In this document: positions 32,508 to 40,903 of the stretch, piece after piece
Position numbering within the stretch: the first letter of the stretch is position 1
Layout of the letters: each line of letters starts with the position of its first letter
Assembly (NCBI GenBank): GCA_964522215.1
Contig: CAZFVR010000007.1
Location: 1-64,000 of the forward strand
Source of the DNA: CAG-390 sp964522215
GTDB lineage: Bacteria > Bacillota > Clostridia > Oscillospirales > CAG-272
DNA: 64,000 bases
Direction: 5' to 3'
Notes under the pieces: generated by a model
Told to the model about the DNA's origin: nothing
Databases searched by the model: none
What the model saw: only the letters and a program-made list of their open reading frames with translations
Program-made: the position numbers and the translations under genes

Positions 32508-34286
32508 TTATCCTTTTTCTTTTTTGGCAGCAAGTGCACGGCGGCGCGCCTCAAGATCCTCGGCCACCGTTGCATCGCCTGCGCGTTTTTGCCTGTCAGC
32601 GGAAAGCACCGCCGCCGCCGCGAACAAAACCTCCGCGCCGTTTTGCGTCAGCTGCTCACGCCGCTTGCGGCAACGCTCAAGCCGGCTGACCTCATCCGGG
32701 GAGAATGACTCCCCGAGCAGTGAAAAGGAGAACCCGCCCTCGCTCCGATAGATACGGCAGATCTCGCCAAAGGCACGCCGCCCGAACTCGGTAAAAAAGT
32801 CAGCCTCCGTAAGCCCCAGCCGCCCGGATGCCGCCGCCTCGCGGTGTGCATCATCAAGCAGCAAAAGCCCCAGCACCGTCTCCTCTGCCGCGGCCGCACG
32901 CGGATTTTTTGCCGCATCCGGGTTCACGCGGTCGCCAAAATCGCGTATTGATGCCACAGCCGTTCTGCTAAGCTCTGATGCCTGCTCCTTTTTGCGCTTG
33001 GCACGCTCCCGCTCAACATCGCGTTTTATAACATCTGCAGGCAGTGAGAGCTGCTCTGCCGCCCTAAATATATATATCTCGCGCTCGACGTTTGAATAAT
33101 AATCTGATATTATCTTTACAAGCTCCTCCGCCGCGCGAAGCCTGCCCTGCTGATCGGTCAGATCATATTTTGCGAGCACCGCCGAGGATCTAAACTCAAA
33201 CCCTGTACTGCTTTTGTCAAGCAGCATAGAAAAGCGTGCGCCGCCGAACTTTTTTATATATTCGTCCGGATCCTTTGCGCCATCGATCTTCAGCACGCGC
33301 ACCTCAACACCAACACCGCCGAGTATGCGCATGGCCTTGTTTGCGGCTTTGATGCCCGCCTCATCCGAGTCGTAGCAGATGATGACCTCCTTAGTGTACT
33401 TGGCCATGATCCGTGCGTGCTCCTCGGTTATCGCCGTGCCGAGCGTTGCCACCGCGTTTTCAAACCCCGCGGCATGCAGGGCGATAACATCCATATAGCC
33501 CTCGCAAAGTATCATCCTGTCGGCACATTTTGCCTTGGCAAAGTTGAGGGCAAAAAGGTTGCGGCTCTTTTTAAAGGCGGGAGTATCCGATGTGTTTAGA
33601 TATTTCGGCTTTGAATCATCCATCACTCGCCCGCCAAAGGCCACCACGTTGCCCGCCACATCGATTATCGGGAACATTACGCGGTTGCGAAAATAATCAT
33701 AGGTCTTGCCGTTTTGGCGGCTTTTGCCGCAAAGGAAGCCGGCTGTCATCTCCTCATCGGTATAGCCGAGCCCGCGCAGATATCTTGTAAGCAGACCAAA
33801 ATCATTTGGCGAATAGCCAAGGCCGAAATGCTTTATCGTTGCGCCGCTGAGCGCGCGCTTTGAGGAGAGATACTCAAGCGCTTCTCCACCGTACCGCGGA
33901 TCATACAGGCATTTGTGAAAAAATCTTGCCGCCTCGCGGTTCATATCAAGCACGCGGCGGCGGGATACACCGCCCGCATCTTTTTTTGAATCGTTATGTA
34001 CCTCAATGCCGGCACGTGCGGCCAAAAACTCGATAGCCGCCACATAGTCAAGATTTTCTATCTTTCTGATAAACGTGACCACGTCCCCGCCCGCGCCGCA
34101 GCCAAAGCAGTAAAAATGCGGCGATTGATCGTTGGGGAACACGGTAAAGGAGGGCGATCTTTCATTGTGAAATGGACATATGCCTACCAAATTTGAGCCG
34201 GCACGCTTGAGCGTTACATAGCTGCCTATTATCTGCTCTATGTCACTGCGCGCCACTACCTCGTCTATGACCTCGCGTGGTATCAT
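32508..34286 (-). CDS. dnaG: DNA primase
   Basis: 592 residues. Makes RNA primers for replication. N-terminal zinc finger with CPFHNE and FYCFGCGAGGD (about 40-63), catalytic core with the Toprim motifs (ILCEGYMDVIALH and VIICYDSDEAGIKAA), and a C-terminal helicase-binding region that is Arg/Ala-rich. ATG at 34286 follows GGGAGGGGA. Upstream gene of the dnaG-rpoD pair. Confidence 0.96.
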   Translation of the reverse strand: MIPREVIDEVVARSDIEQIIGSYVTLKRAGSNLVGICPFHNERSPSFTVFPNDQSPHFYCFGCGAGGDVVTFIRKIENLDYVAAIEFLAARAGIEVHNDSKKDAGGVSRRRVLDMNREAARFFHKCLYDPRYGGEALEYLSSKRALSGATIKHFGLGYSPNDFGLLTRYLRGLGYTDEEMTAGFLCGKSRQNGKTYDYFRNRVMFPIIDVAGNVVAFGGRVMDDSKPKYLNTSDTPAFKKSRNLFALNFAKAKCADRMILCEGYMDVIALHAAGFENAVATLGTAITEEHARIMAKYTKEVIICYDSDEAGIKAANKAMRILGGVGVEVRVLKIDGAKDPDEYIKKFGGARFSMLLDKSSTGFEFRSSAVLAKYDLTDQQGRLRAAEELVKIISDYYSNVEREIYIFRAAEQLSLPADVIKRDVERERAKRKKEQASELSRTAVASIRDFGDRVNPDAAKNPRAAAAEETVLGLLLLDDAHREAAASGRLGLTEADFFTEFGRRAFGEICRIYRSEGGFSFSLLGESFSPDEVSRLERCRKRREQLTQNGAEVLFAAAAVLSADRQKRAGDATVAEDLEARRRALAAKKEKG

Positions 34287-34367
34287 GCCATCCCCTCCCA
34301 TATCTTTATTAATTCATTGCGCTATCGCTGTCACGAGCCTTCACTTATAAATAATATACGCTCAAAA

Positions 34368-34392
34368 ATGCCGAAATACTTTTTTTCGGCAT
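34368..34392. terminator. second terminator-like hairpin upstream of dnaG
   Basis: Arms ATGCCGAAA (34368-34376) and TTTCGGCAT (34384-34392), with T-runs on the minus strand. It lies between the surface-protein terminator and dnaG and may back up that terminator. Confidence 0.55.
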
Positions 34393-34445
34393 AATTTTAT
34401 TTTATTTTTTTAAATATCGCATTTTTTCTGCACCGTCAGTCAGGC

Positions 34446-34508
34446 GGCAAAAAAATCGAGCATATCCGCGTGACCGATCATCGGCCCTTGCGGATATGCT
34501 CTTTTTTA
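34446..34508 (-). terminator. terminator of the SipW-dependent protein gene
   Basis: Twelve-base perfect stem GAGCATATCCGC (34458-34469 with 34490-34501) with T-runs in both directions, just after the stop at 34542. Confidence 0.85.
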
Positions 34509-34541
34509 GTTAATGCCGATCAGACTTAATGCCAACAAAGC

Positions 34542-35920
34542 TTACTCGGCACTGCGAACTACGTTGTACCACTCGCCGTCCTGTTCTACCTTGTAGCCGT
34601 CGGCGACTTTGTTCTCGNNNNNNNNNNNNNNNNNNNNNNNNNNNNNNNNNNNNNNNNNNNNNNNNNNNNNNNNNNNNNNNNNNNNNNNNNNNNNNNNNNN
34701 NNNNNNNNNNNNNNNNNGTTGTACCACTCGCCGTCCTGTTCTACCTTGTAGCCGTCGGCGACTTTGTTCTCGGAGCCGTTGGTCACACCCGGCTGGAAGT
34801 TCTTGAAAGAACCGCCGGAAATGATGATCGGACCATAGTTGGAAAATCCATCGCCAAGGTTGATCATAGCGTTATCCTGAATTTCGGTCTCAAATCTTCC
34901 ACCGCTTATATTGATCCAACCATTGTTCTTATAGATAATACTTCCGCAGATAGCTTTAAAGTTGCCGGCCTCAACATTGGCAGTCGATTCACCGGTAACG
35001 CAAAGAAGCCAAGTCTGATTGTTGTCATAAGAACTGTTACTTATAACTGCACCCGTTTGCTCGGAAGAGCTATCGATAATATTCAGTGTGGAACCACGCA
35101 TTACTCTAATACCAACAGGACAAGCACCGCCACCGTTATATTCCAGTTTCTTGCCGTTAAGATCAAGAGTTACATCCTTTGTTATAAAAAGCATGCATGT
35201 TTCTTTTTCACCCCTGCTGGCATCAAGATCAGAGTCATTGGTAAAGGTAATATCATTCATAAGTTTTATAGTGCCACCCTTAGCTGCAGCATCACGGAGA
35301 GTCGGAATGTCGGTTACGTAGTGCACATTATCTTCGACAAACTCGCCGTTGCCCTGAACAGCCTCAACTGTGTAAGCAAACGCGCAGGTCTTTTCCTGAT
35401 GCTCGTTACCGGCGGACTCGGGAAGCTCAACCTTTACATTGAGGACGATATCCGCACAACCGGGGAGCATTGTGCCTGCGGGGGTCGCTACTGCCGGTGC
35501 GGCAGCATCGTTAAGAGCAAGCACGGAGGGAACATCCTCTGCCGGCTGCTGATCAACGGTGATCTTGAGAGCGTTAAAGAAGCTTTCGTCACCCGAGGTC
35601 TTTGTAAATATGGTCTTATATTTGACCGTTACATCACTGGCGTTATGAATTGTAATAGTGAATGTGACAAAGTCACCGGGAACCATCTTATCGATAGTGA
35701 TAACATTGCCCGCAAGGGTTGCAGAGGTCTCGGGCAGTGTCTCGCCGAGGTTAGAACCAAGAACAAGGCCGGAGGCTGTAGCGGTAACGCTGACCTTACC
35801 GGAGGTAACAGCTACGTTTACTTGGCTGGTGCTGGTGAACAGCGCGAAGGTGGAGCCCGCGATCAGGCTGATGCACAGCGCGATCGTGAGGATGGATGAG
35901 ATCAAAACTTTCTTTCTCAT
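34542..35920 (-). CDS. SipW-dependent secreted protein with beta-helix-like C-terminus (gap inside)
   Basis: The gene contains a 100-N gap (34618-34717). Merging the identical 55-base flanks gives one frame of about 406 residues ending in GEWYNVVRSAE. The N-terminus (RKKVLISSILTIALCISL, then AGSTFALFTSTSQ) is the SipW-type signal peptide found in TasA/CalY-like proteins. Residues about 40-200 are a beta-rich domain with VPGDFVTFTITIHNASDVTV, as in TasA. From about 215 there are short repeats with NI, ISGGRF and ISGGSF motifs (GGTIKLMNDITFTN, VTLDLNGKKLEY), typical of right-handed beta-helices. No LPxTG anchor. The leader from 36287 to here holds a MITE-like repeat. Likely a matrix or surface fibre component. 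Confidence 0.8.
34563..34772. other. 100-N assembly gap with 55-bp identical flanks
   Basis: A run of exactly 100 N (34618-34717) lies between two identical copies of a 55-base sequence (34563-34617 and 34718-34772). The duplicated sequence encodes the end of the SipW-dependent protein. The copies abut the gap exactly and are the length of a common assembly k-mer, so they are most likely unmerged contig ends and not a biological repeat. Confidence 0.92.
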
Positions 35921-36070
35921 GATACTGAAAATCCTTTCACAAAAATCTTTTATGATCCGGATCTGCGCGATCGGTAGCATTTAGGATCACTTGTAAATGA
36001 TACCGACTTTGTCGGAAGCTTGCTTTGCCGCAAACTACTACGATGTAACATCCAAAACTTTAAAGGCAGC

Positions 36071-36243
36071 AACGACGATCCTTCAGTCACGCTTTTGCGT
36101 GCCGCCTCCCTTTACACAAGGGATGCTTTTTGTTAGTGCACACACAGCTCGCAGCCATCAGAGGACTGTAAGACTAAAGGTGCAACTCTTGGCACGGCTC
36201 CCTTGTGTAAAGGGAGCGGCGCTCCGCGCCTGCGGGATCGTTA
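36071..36243. repeat. MITE-like element with inverted terminal repeats
   Basis: The left arm (36071-36123) and right arm (36199-36243) are imperfect inverted repeats; both contain TCCCTTGTGTAAAGGGA or its complement. Each arm can also fold on itself (TCCCTT/AAGGGA, and CACGC/GCGTG or GGCGC/GCGCC). The centre of about 75 bases encodes nothing. Arms of this type recur in gut Clostridia genomes, as I recall; only one copy is in this window. It fills the space between the TasA-like gene and the SipW-dependent gene. Confidence 0.7.
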
Positions 36244-36287
36244 GATATGGTGATGCCGAAAAGTAAAGTTTTAGTTGTTCCAACGTA

Positions 36288-36947
36288 TTACGATGCCCTT
36301 GTTGTGGTAACAACAAGATCAAACGCTACCGTTTGCGACTGCGCAGCATTGTTGTTCATGCGGTCTGCCTGCGGAGTGCCGTTTGGCAGCTCATCATTAT
36401 AGACCGCATCGTTGAGGAACTCAACGCGAATTCTAAAGTTCTGCGTCTCGACTCCTACCGTCATCTCCCCGGCCTGTACCGACATGCCATGTGTAAGCTC
36501 GCTGAGCATATGCTCCTCGGTAGTACCGTCAAAACGCGTAACGGTGACCCGAAGCTGCTCGGCAAGCTCATTGGATCTACCCAACAAGCGAACGGTAACA
36601 CTGTATGCTATGGCTGTATCGGCGTTATTTGAAAGCTCAAGCTCGGCATCAAAATAACTGCCCGGCACGATCAGGATATCCTCAGTATCAAGCCCAAAGA
36701 CGTTACACTCGGTGCTTTCGGTAAGATCAAGCTCGTCACCTACAGTTACTATATGCATACGACCATTCTCATCCGGGACCTTGTACTCAAGATCGGTCCT
36801 TTTTAGGGTAACATCAAGCCGCCCCGACCGCAAATGGTTGCCTACGGACAGTGAACTTGCGGGAAGCGACAGCCAAATACCTATGATTATGCCCAAACAC
36901 AGCACAAGTACCAGACATAAGATAAGTAAGAGTCTATTCTTTTTCAT
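36288..36947 (-). CDS. TasA/camelysin-like secreted protein
   Basis: 219 residues. An N-terminal hydrophobic segment (about 5-27, LLLILCLVLVLCLGIIIG) is followed by ASSLSVGNHLRSGRLDVTLKRTD, the position of the camelysin SGKL-type strand. A beta-rich domain has VPGSYFDAELELSNNADTAIAYSVTV, the TasA hallmark of a PG-x-x-Φ strand followed by N(N/A)AD. No catalytic residues are evident. The ATG at 36947 follows AGGAGG. It lies 90 bases downstream of sipW, so it is the probable major client of that peptidase. Confidence 0.75.
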   Translation of the reverse strand: MKKNRLLLILCLVLVLCLGIIIGIWLSLPASSLSVGNHLRSGRLDVTLKRTDLEYKVPDENGRMHIVTVGDELDLTESTECNVFGLDTEDILIVPGSYFDAELELSNNADTAIAYSVTVRLLGRSNELAEQLRVTVTRFDGTTEEHMLSELTHGMSVQAGEMTVGVETQNFRIRVEFLNDAVYNDELPNGTPQADRMNNNAAQSQTVAFDLVVTTTRAS

Positions 36948-37037
36948 TGCTCGCCCTCCTTTCATTTAATTATATATCGTCGACTGCGGCGCAATGCCGC
37001 GGTCGGCTGTATCAAAATGTGGTTTGACTCGGACGGT

Positions 37038-37838
37038 TCAATTTGCGCTTTGTTTCTCTTTGGGCTCGTCCGTTTGATCCGCCTCGCTCGGCGCGGGCGC
37101 GGCCTGCCCCTCAAGCTCGGCCACCTTGCGGCGCAGCTCCTCAAGCTCGCTCTCCCGGAGCGCGGCCGCCTCCTGCTCCTTTTGCTTCTTTTCGGATGTC
37201 AGCACGCCTGTGATCTTCATCACCTCAAGCAAAATGATGATAAAGCAGGGGACGATGACTATAAAGATAAGTCCGAGCGGCGCCTGCAGCAGGCTTATTA
37301 TAAAGCCAAGCAGAAACACCTGCCCCGTCACCTTGCCGATAACGTAGTTGGGGCTTTCTTTTAACGATGTATCGATGATTTGTACAAGCTGTCCGCCCTC
37401 AACCAGCTTATTGTCACCCGCAAGCTCTATGATAAAGCCGCCGCTCGGCTTTTCGGTGATCGAGATCACACGGTGAGCGATAGTCTCCTGCGTGGTGTAA
37501 ACATATCTAAAGTTCAGCACATCACCCACCTGCAGGGCACGATACCATTCGTCCGCCTCGGCTTCATCCTGCGGCACCATCTGCACAAATATCATCGAGC
37601 GCACCGGAATGCTTTTGATCTTGTAGGCGGATACGTCGGTCAGCTCGCTTTTTTTCATTGAATCGGATTTTACCACCCGCATTTGGTAGCCAAACAGCTC
37701 CACTGTACCATCCGACCCTTTTTTAGAGAATATCGTGACCGCAAGCGCGAGCACGGCAAGTGCCAAAAATATGTACAGCAATATGTCGAGGATAATATTC
37801 CCTATCTTTTTTGTTTTTGATAGTTCCTTATTTTTCAT
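37038..37838 (-). CDS. sipW: SipW-like signal peptidase I
   Basis: 266 residues. ER/archaeal-type S26 signal peptidase: an N-terminal membrane span (about 13-36), catalytic Ser in VVKSDSMKKS (about 60), His in TIAHRVISI in place of the Lys of bacterial Lep, and AGDNKLVEGG as the third box. Two further hydrophobic stretches lie at about 170-215, then a charged coiled tail rich in Glu and Pro. The tail of about 45 residues is longer than in B. subtilis SipW. It heads the operon with the TasA-like gene, as in tapA-sipW-tasA; no tapA is seen. Confidence 0.88.
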   Translation of the reverse strand: MKNKELSKTKKIGNIILDILLYIFLALAVLALAVTIFSKKGSDGTVELFGYQMRVVKSDSMKKSELTDVSAYKIKSIPVRSMIFVQMVPQDEAEADEWYRALQVGDVLNFRYVYTTQETIAHRVISITEKPSGGFIIELAGDNKLVEGGQLVQIIDTSLKESPNYVIGKVTGQVFLLGFIISLLQAPLGLIFIVIVPCFIIILLEVMKITGVLTSEKKQKEQEAAALRESELEELRRKVAELEGQAAPAPSEADQTDEPKEKQSAN

Positions 37839-37902
37839 ATCAGTACCCCTTTTTATAGCTCGTTGCCGGATTGGTTAAAGACGGAAAGTTTTTTCACTTT
37901 GT

Positions 37903-37931
37903 ATTGTATCACAAATCGGTGCGCATGTCAA
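37903..37931 (-). promoter_or_regulatory. sigma-A promoter of sipW
   Basis: Minus strand TTGACA at 37931-37926, 17-base spacer, TACAAT at 37908-37903, about 65 bases before the sipW start. The rest of 37932-38158 holds only the hairpin at 38082. Confidence 0.9.
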
Positions 37932-38081
37932 TCACTTTTTTTAAAAATTCGCAATACTAAATAGATTTTTTATCAAGAATATCGCCGCAAACTTCAAAAG
38001 AGTTCATTTTCATTTCATTTTACGGCTCCGACAAGTCAAACAACGGCATTGAGATAAAAAAATCTTGTTCACAAATGATCC

Positions 38082-38116
38082 AAGCCGCACGGCATGCGAA
38101 ACCGTGCGGCTTTTTG
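38082..38116. terminator. terminator-like hairpin after the YigZ-family gene
   Basis: Arms AAGCCGCACGG (38082-38092) and CCGTGCGGCTT (38102-38112). The T-run is on the plus side; on the minus strand, where the upstream gene needs it, the tail is T-poor. Probably the end of the hflX-yigZ transcript. Confidence 0.6.
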
Positions 38117-38158
38117 TTCATATTTTGTTTTTAAACTTGTGATCGGTCGCGGATCGTT

Positions 38159-38782
38159 CTACGCCTGCCCAAACTCGGTGCCGTCGCGGGTGGGAGTGAT
38201 CCTGCCTGCGGTCATTTCAACTATCCTTTTTTTAAGCTCATCGGCGCGCTCGGAAAGCACCAGCAGGGTCATGGTAACATCCGCGCCGAAATCGGTATCC
38301 GTTATCTTTGCGCCAAAGCGGTCAAGCTCAAAGGCTATGCGGCGATGGTCGGAATAGCCGCAGGTTATGCGCATACGCGCCATGGGGATCATGCGCAGGA
38401 TGCCCGCATCCTCAAGCGCCTGCTTTGCCGCCGCGGAATATGCGCGCAAAAGCCCGCCCGTGCCCAAAAGTATGCCGCCGAAATAGCGTGTGGTGACCAC
38501 AACAACATCCACCACTCCGGCCTTGCGCAGCACCTCAAGGGTCGGCACTCCGGCACTGCCCTGCGGCTCGCCGTCATCGGAATATCTCTCCGCGCCGCTC
38601 CGCAGCACATACGCCCAAACATTATGGCGCGCCGCGGGATGCTCTTTTTTTATGCTTTTTACAAATTCCGCGGCCTCGGCCTCTGTCTTTATCGGCGCAC
38701 ACACACCAATAAACTCGGAGCGGCGATCCTCGTACAGGCTCTCGCCGCGACCGCCGACGGTCTTATATGCATCAAATTCCAT
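38159..38782 (-). CDS. YigZ/IMPACT family protein (UPF0029)
   Basis: 207 residues. N-terminal IMPACT domain with RRSEFIGVCAPIKTEAEA, the signature RHNVWAYVL and YSDDGEPQGSAGVPTLEVL, and VVVTTRYFGGILLGTGGLLRAYS. A C-terminal ferredoxin-like DUF1949 domain follows. In eukaryotes IMPACT modulates translation control; the bacterial function is unclear. ATG at 38782 follows GGGAGAG. It lies downstream of hflX on the same strand. Confidence 0.9.
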   Translation of the reverse strand: MEFDAYKTVGGRGESLYEDRRSEFIGVCAPIKTEAEAAEFVKSIKKEHPAARHNVWAYVLRSGAERYSDDGEPQGSAGVPTLEVLRKAGVVDVVVVTTRYFGGILLGTGGLLRAYSAAAKQALEDAGILRMIPMARMRITCGYSDHRRIAFELDRFGAKITDTDFGADVTMTLLVLSERADELKKRIVEMTAGRITPTRDGTEFGQA

Positions 38783-38840
38783 TGGTCGCTCTCCCTGTCT
38801 TTTTTGCTGTTGGCTCGAGTAGGATGGCGCGGCGATGCTT

Positions 38841-40157
38841 TTAAAGATCCGCCGCACCCGTCTCCGCCGCCGCGCCGCTGATATACTTAGCCAGCATCCC
38901 GCGAGTCTTTGCATCTGCCACGGCAACGGCTGTAATAAACTCGTCTCCGTAATCTACCGATTCCACCGCAGTCAGGCGATAGAGTGTATTCAGCTGTCCC
39001 GCCTCGCTGTTGGGGAAGCAAAACACCGTGCGTATCTTGCCCTCGCGCACTATTGATTCAAGGCAGGAGGTAAGCTCATCTATTCCCCGCCCTGTCAGCG
39101 CGGAGATGCACACAGCGCGGTTTTGCGCACCCGGCAGGACGGTGGGGGACGGTATGCCCTCCGCCTCACGGTCGCATTTGTTATAAACGACCAGGGTCGG
39201 CTTATCTCCGGCACCCAGCTCGGATAGCAGCTCCTCTGTCACGCGCATCTCGTCGGGATACTCCGGGTCGGATGCATCAACGATATGCAAAAGAATATCC
39301 GCCAGTGCCGCCTCCTCAAGCGTTGATCTGAACGCCTTAACAAGATGGTGCGGCAGTTTTCTGATAAATCCCACCGTATCTGTAAGCAGGATGCTCTCCC
39401 CGCCCGGCAGAGTGAACTTTCGCGTGGTTGGGTCAAGCGTTGCAAAAAGCTTATCCTCGGCCAGTATGCCGGCATCCGTCAAGCGATTGAGCAGTGTGGA
39501 TTTGCCTGCATTGGTGTATCCGACTATTGCCACACGCGGCATGCCGCTGCGCTCACGCGCGGCGCGAGTCACGCGGCGATTGTTCTCTACAGCCTCAAGC
39601 TCCGCCTCAAGGGCGGCAACACGGCGGGCAAGGTGACGTTTATCCGACTCAAGCTTGGATTCACCCGGTCCGCGCGTTCCTATGCCGCCGCCAAGGCGTG
39701 AGAGCTGCTTGCCCTTGCCTATCAGCCTTGGAGCGGTGTACTTCAGCTGTGCCAGCTCCACCTGCAGCTTACCCTCGGCGGTCGCCGCGTGGAGCGCAAA
39801 TATATCAAGTATCAGCATCGAGCGGTCGATAACGCGCACATCCCTCAGCTCGTCCTCAACGTTGCGGATCTGGGAGGGTGTCATCTCGCAGTCAAAAATG
39901 CAAAGCTCCGCGCCGCATTCGTCACATATCGTCCTAAGCTCGCTTATCTTGCCGCTGCCGATGACGGTGCGCACGTCCGGGTGTTCCCTTGCCTGCACCA
40001 AGCGTGCCGCCACTCGTGCACCCGCTGTTTCGGCCAAGCGTGTAAGCTCGTCAAGGGATGCATCGCATTCTCCCTCTTTCATTTGCCCCAGCTCCACGCC
40101 AACTATCACCGCCGCATTATCTCGTCGCTCTTCTGTTTCATGTATTGTCACTGCCAT
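38841..40157 (-). CDS. hflX: ribosome-associated GTPase HflX
   Basis: 438 residues. An N-terminal HflX domain with the glycine-rich linker GGGIGTRGPGESKLE is followed by the G domain: G1 GYTNAGKSTLLN, G3 LTDTVGFIRKLP, G4 YNKCD and a C-terminal domain of about 75 residues. HflX splits stalled or stress-inactivated 70S ribosomes. The name refers to the hflA locus of E. coli, but here it is 24 kb from the SPFH genes and unrelated to them. The start at 40157 follows a purine-rich site. Confidence 0.95.
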   Translation of the reverse strand: MAVTIHETEERRDNAAVIVGVELGQMKEGECDASLDELTRLAETAGARVAARLVQAREHPDVRTVIGSGKISELRTICDECGAELCIFDCEMTPSQIRNVEDELRDVRVIDRSMLILDIFALHAATAEGKLQVELAQLKYTAPRLIGKGKQLSRLGGGIGTRGPGESKLESDKRHLARRVAALEAELEAVENNRRVTRAARERSGMPRVAIVGYTNAGKSTLLNRLTDAGILAEDKLFATLDPTTRKFTLPGGESILLTDTVGFIRKLPHHLVKAFRSTLEEAALADILLHIVDASDPEYPDEMRVTEELLSELGAGDKPTLVVYNKCDREAEGIPSPTVLPGAQNRAVCISALTGRGIDELTSCLESIVREGKIRTVFCFPNSEAGQLNTLYRLTAVESVDYGDEFITAVAVADAKTRGMLAKYISGAAAETGAADL

Positions 40158-40275
40158 TATCTTTTTCTCCTTTTATTATATATGATGGCTCGATCGTTAA
40201 ACTCAACATATAAATATCAAATTCGTTTTTTCGGCGGCTCGATCGCTCACCCAAGGTGGGAGCCGGCTTGGGATC

Positions 40276-40332
40276 GGAGAAAAATGAAAGCGAGGACAAG
40301 CCGCCACATCTCTGCGCACAACTTGTCCCCGC
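40276..40332 (-). terminator. terminator of rpmE
   Basis: Minus strand: GCGGGGACAAG (40332-40322) pairs with CTTGTCCTCGC (40300-40290), one G-T wobble, then TTTCATTTTT. It lies directly after the rpmE stop. Confidence 0.75.
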
Positions 40333-40346
40333 ATTCGTTACAAAGC

Positions 40347-40562
40347 TTATTTGCTGCTTGCCTCGAGTCTCTTTTTGAATTTATCAACTCTACCGCCGGC
40401 ATCAACGAATTTCTGCTTACCGGTAAAGAAAGGATGGCATTTGGAGCAAATTTCAACCTTGATATCTCCGCCCTTCGGGTTGGTCGAACGAGTGCGAACG
40501 GTCTCACCGCAAGCACATCTGATCGTGACTTCCTCATATTTAGGATGGATACCCTCTTTCAC
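40347..40562 (-). CDS. rpmE: 50S ribosomal protein L31, zinc-binding type
   Basis: 71 residues from the GTG at 40562 (MKEGIHPKY, the normal L31 start), eight bases after GAGG. The Zn-binding cysteines are present (CACGE and CSKCHPFFTG), so this is the C+ form. An in-frame GTG at 40571 would add three residues. Single-gene unit. Confidence 0.95.
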   Translation of the reverse strand: MKEGIHPKYEEVTIRCACGETVRTRSTNPKGGDIKVEICSKCHPFFTGKQKFVDAGGRVDKFKKRLEASSK

Positions 40563-40614
40563 TTTTAACACCTCGCTTCGTATAAAAATGCTGACTATAT
40601 CGCAATTACGCTAT

Positions 40615-40643
40615 ATTATATCATACAAAATCGATTTTTGCAA
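40615..40643 (-). promoter_or_regulatory. sigma-A promoter of rpmE
   Basis: Minus strand TTGCAA at 40643-40638, 17-base spacer, TATAAT at 40620-40615. Confidence 0.85.
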
Positions 40644-40744
40644 TACCTTTTTATATTTTTTTCTCGCTCGCGGCAGTTTTTTTTCAAAAAAACCGAAAAT
40701 ACCGCCCAAAGATCCCCGTGCCGCCCAAATATCCTCACCGCATC

Positions 40745-40773
40745 TTTACATTTGCGCGTTTTTGTGATACAAT
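40745..40773 (+). promoter_or_regulatory. sigma-A promoter of mtaB
   Basis: TTTACA at 40745-40750, 17-base spacer, TACAAT at 40768-40773. The leader of about 120 bases can form a small hairpin (GCCTACGA with TCGTGAGGC); I do not recognise a riboswitch. Confidence 0.8.
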
Positions 40774-40903
40774 ATCTATCACACAGCAAGCCTACGAGAG
40801 TTCGTGAGGCGACTTGATCTATTATTCTGCAGAGATCATATTGTTTTATTAATTCTTTTAATAAAAAAGGAAGCTTTGGCGGCGGCAGGAGCGGAGGTAG
40901 CCG

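Noticed and set aside
34529..35899. 456-residue plus-strand open frame across the SipW-dependent gene
   Set aside because: It runs through 100 N and opposes a signal-peptide gene with a clear ribosome site; the translation has no domain features.
38841..40157. hflX as part of the HflK/HflC-like SPFH system
   Set aside because: It is 24 kb away on the other strand and pairs with a YigZ-family gene. The shared name comes from the E. coli hflA locus and does not imply one system.
40774..40903. tRNA or structured RNA in the mtaB leader
   Set aside because: Only one short hairpin is visible; no cloverleaf, T-loop consensus or known riboswitch motif.
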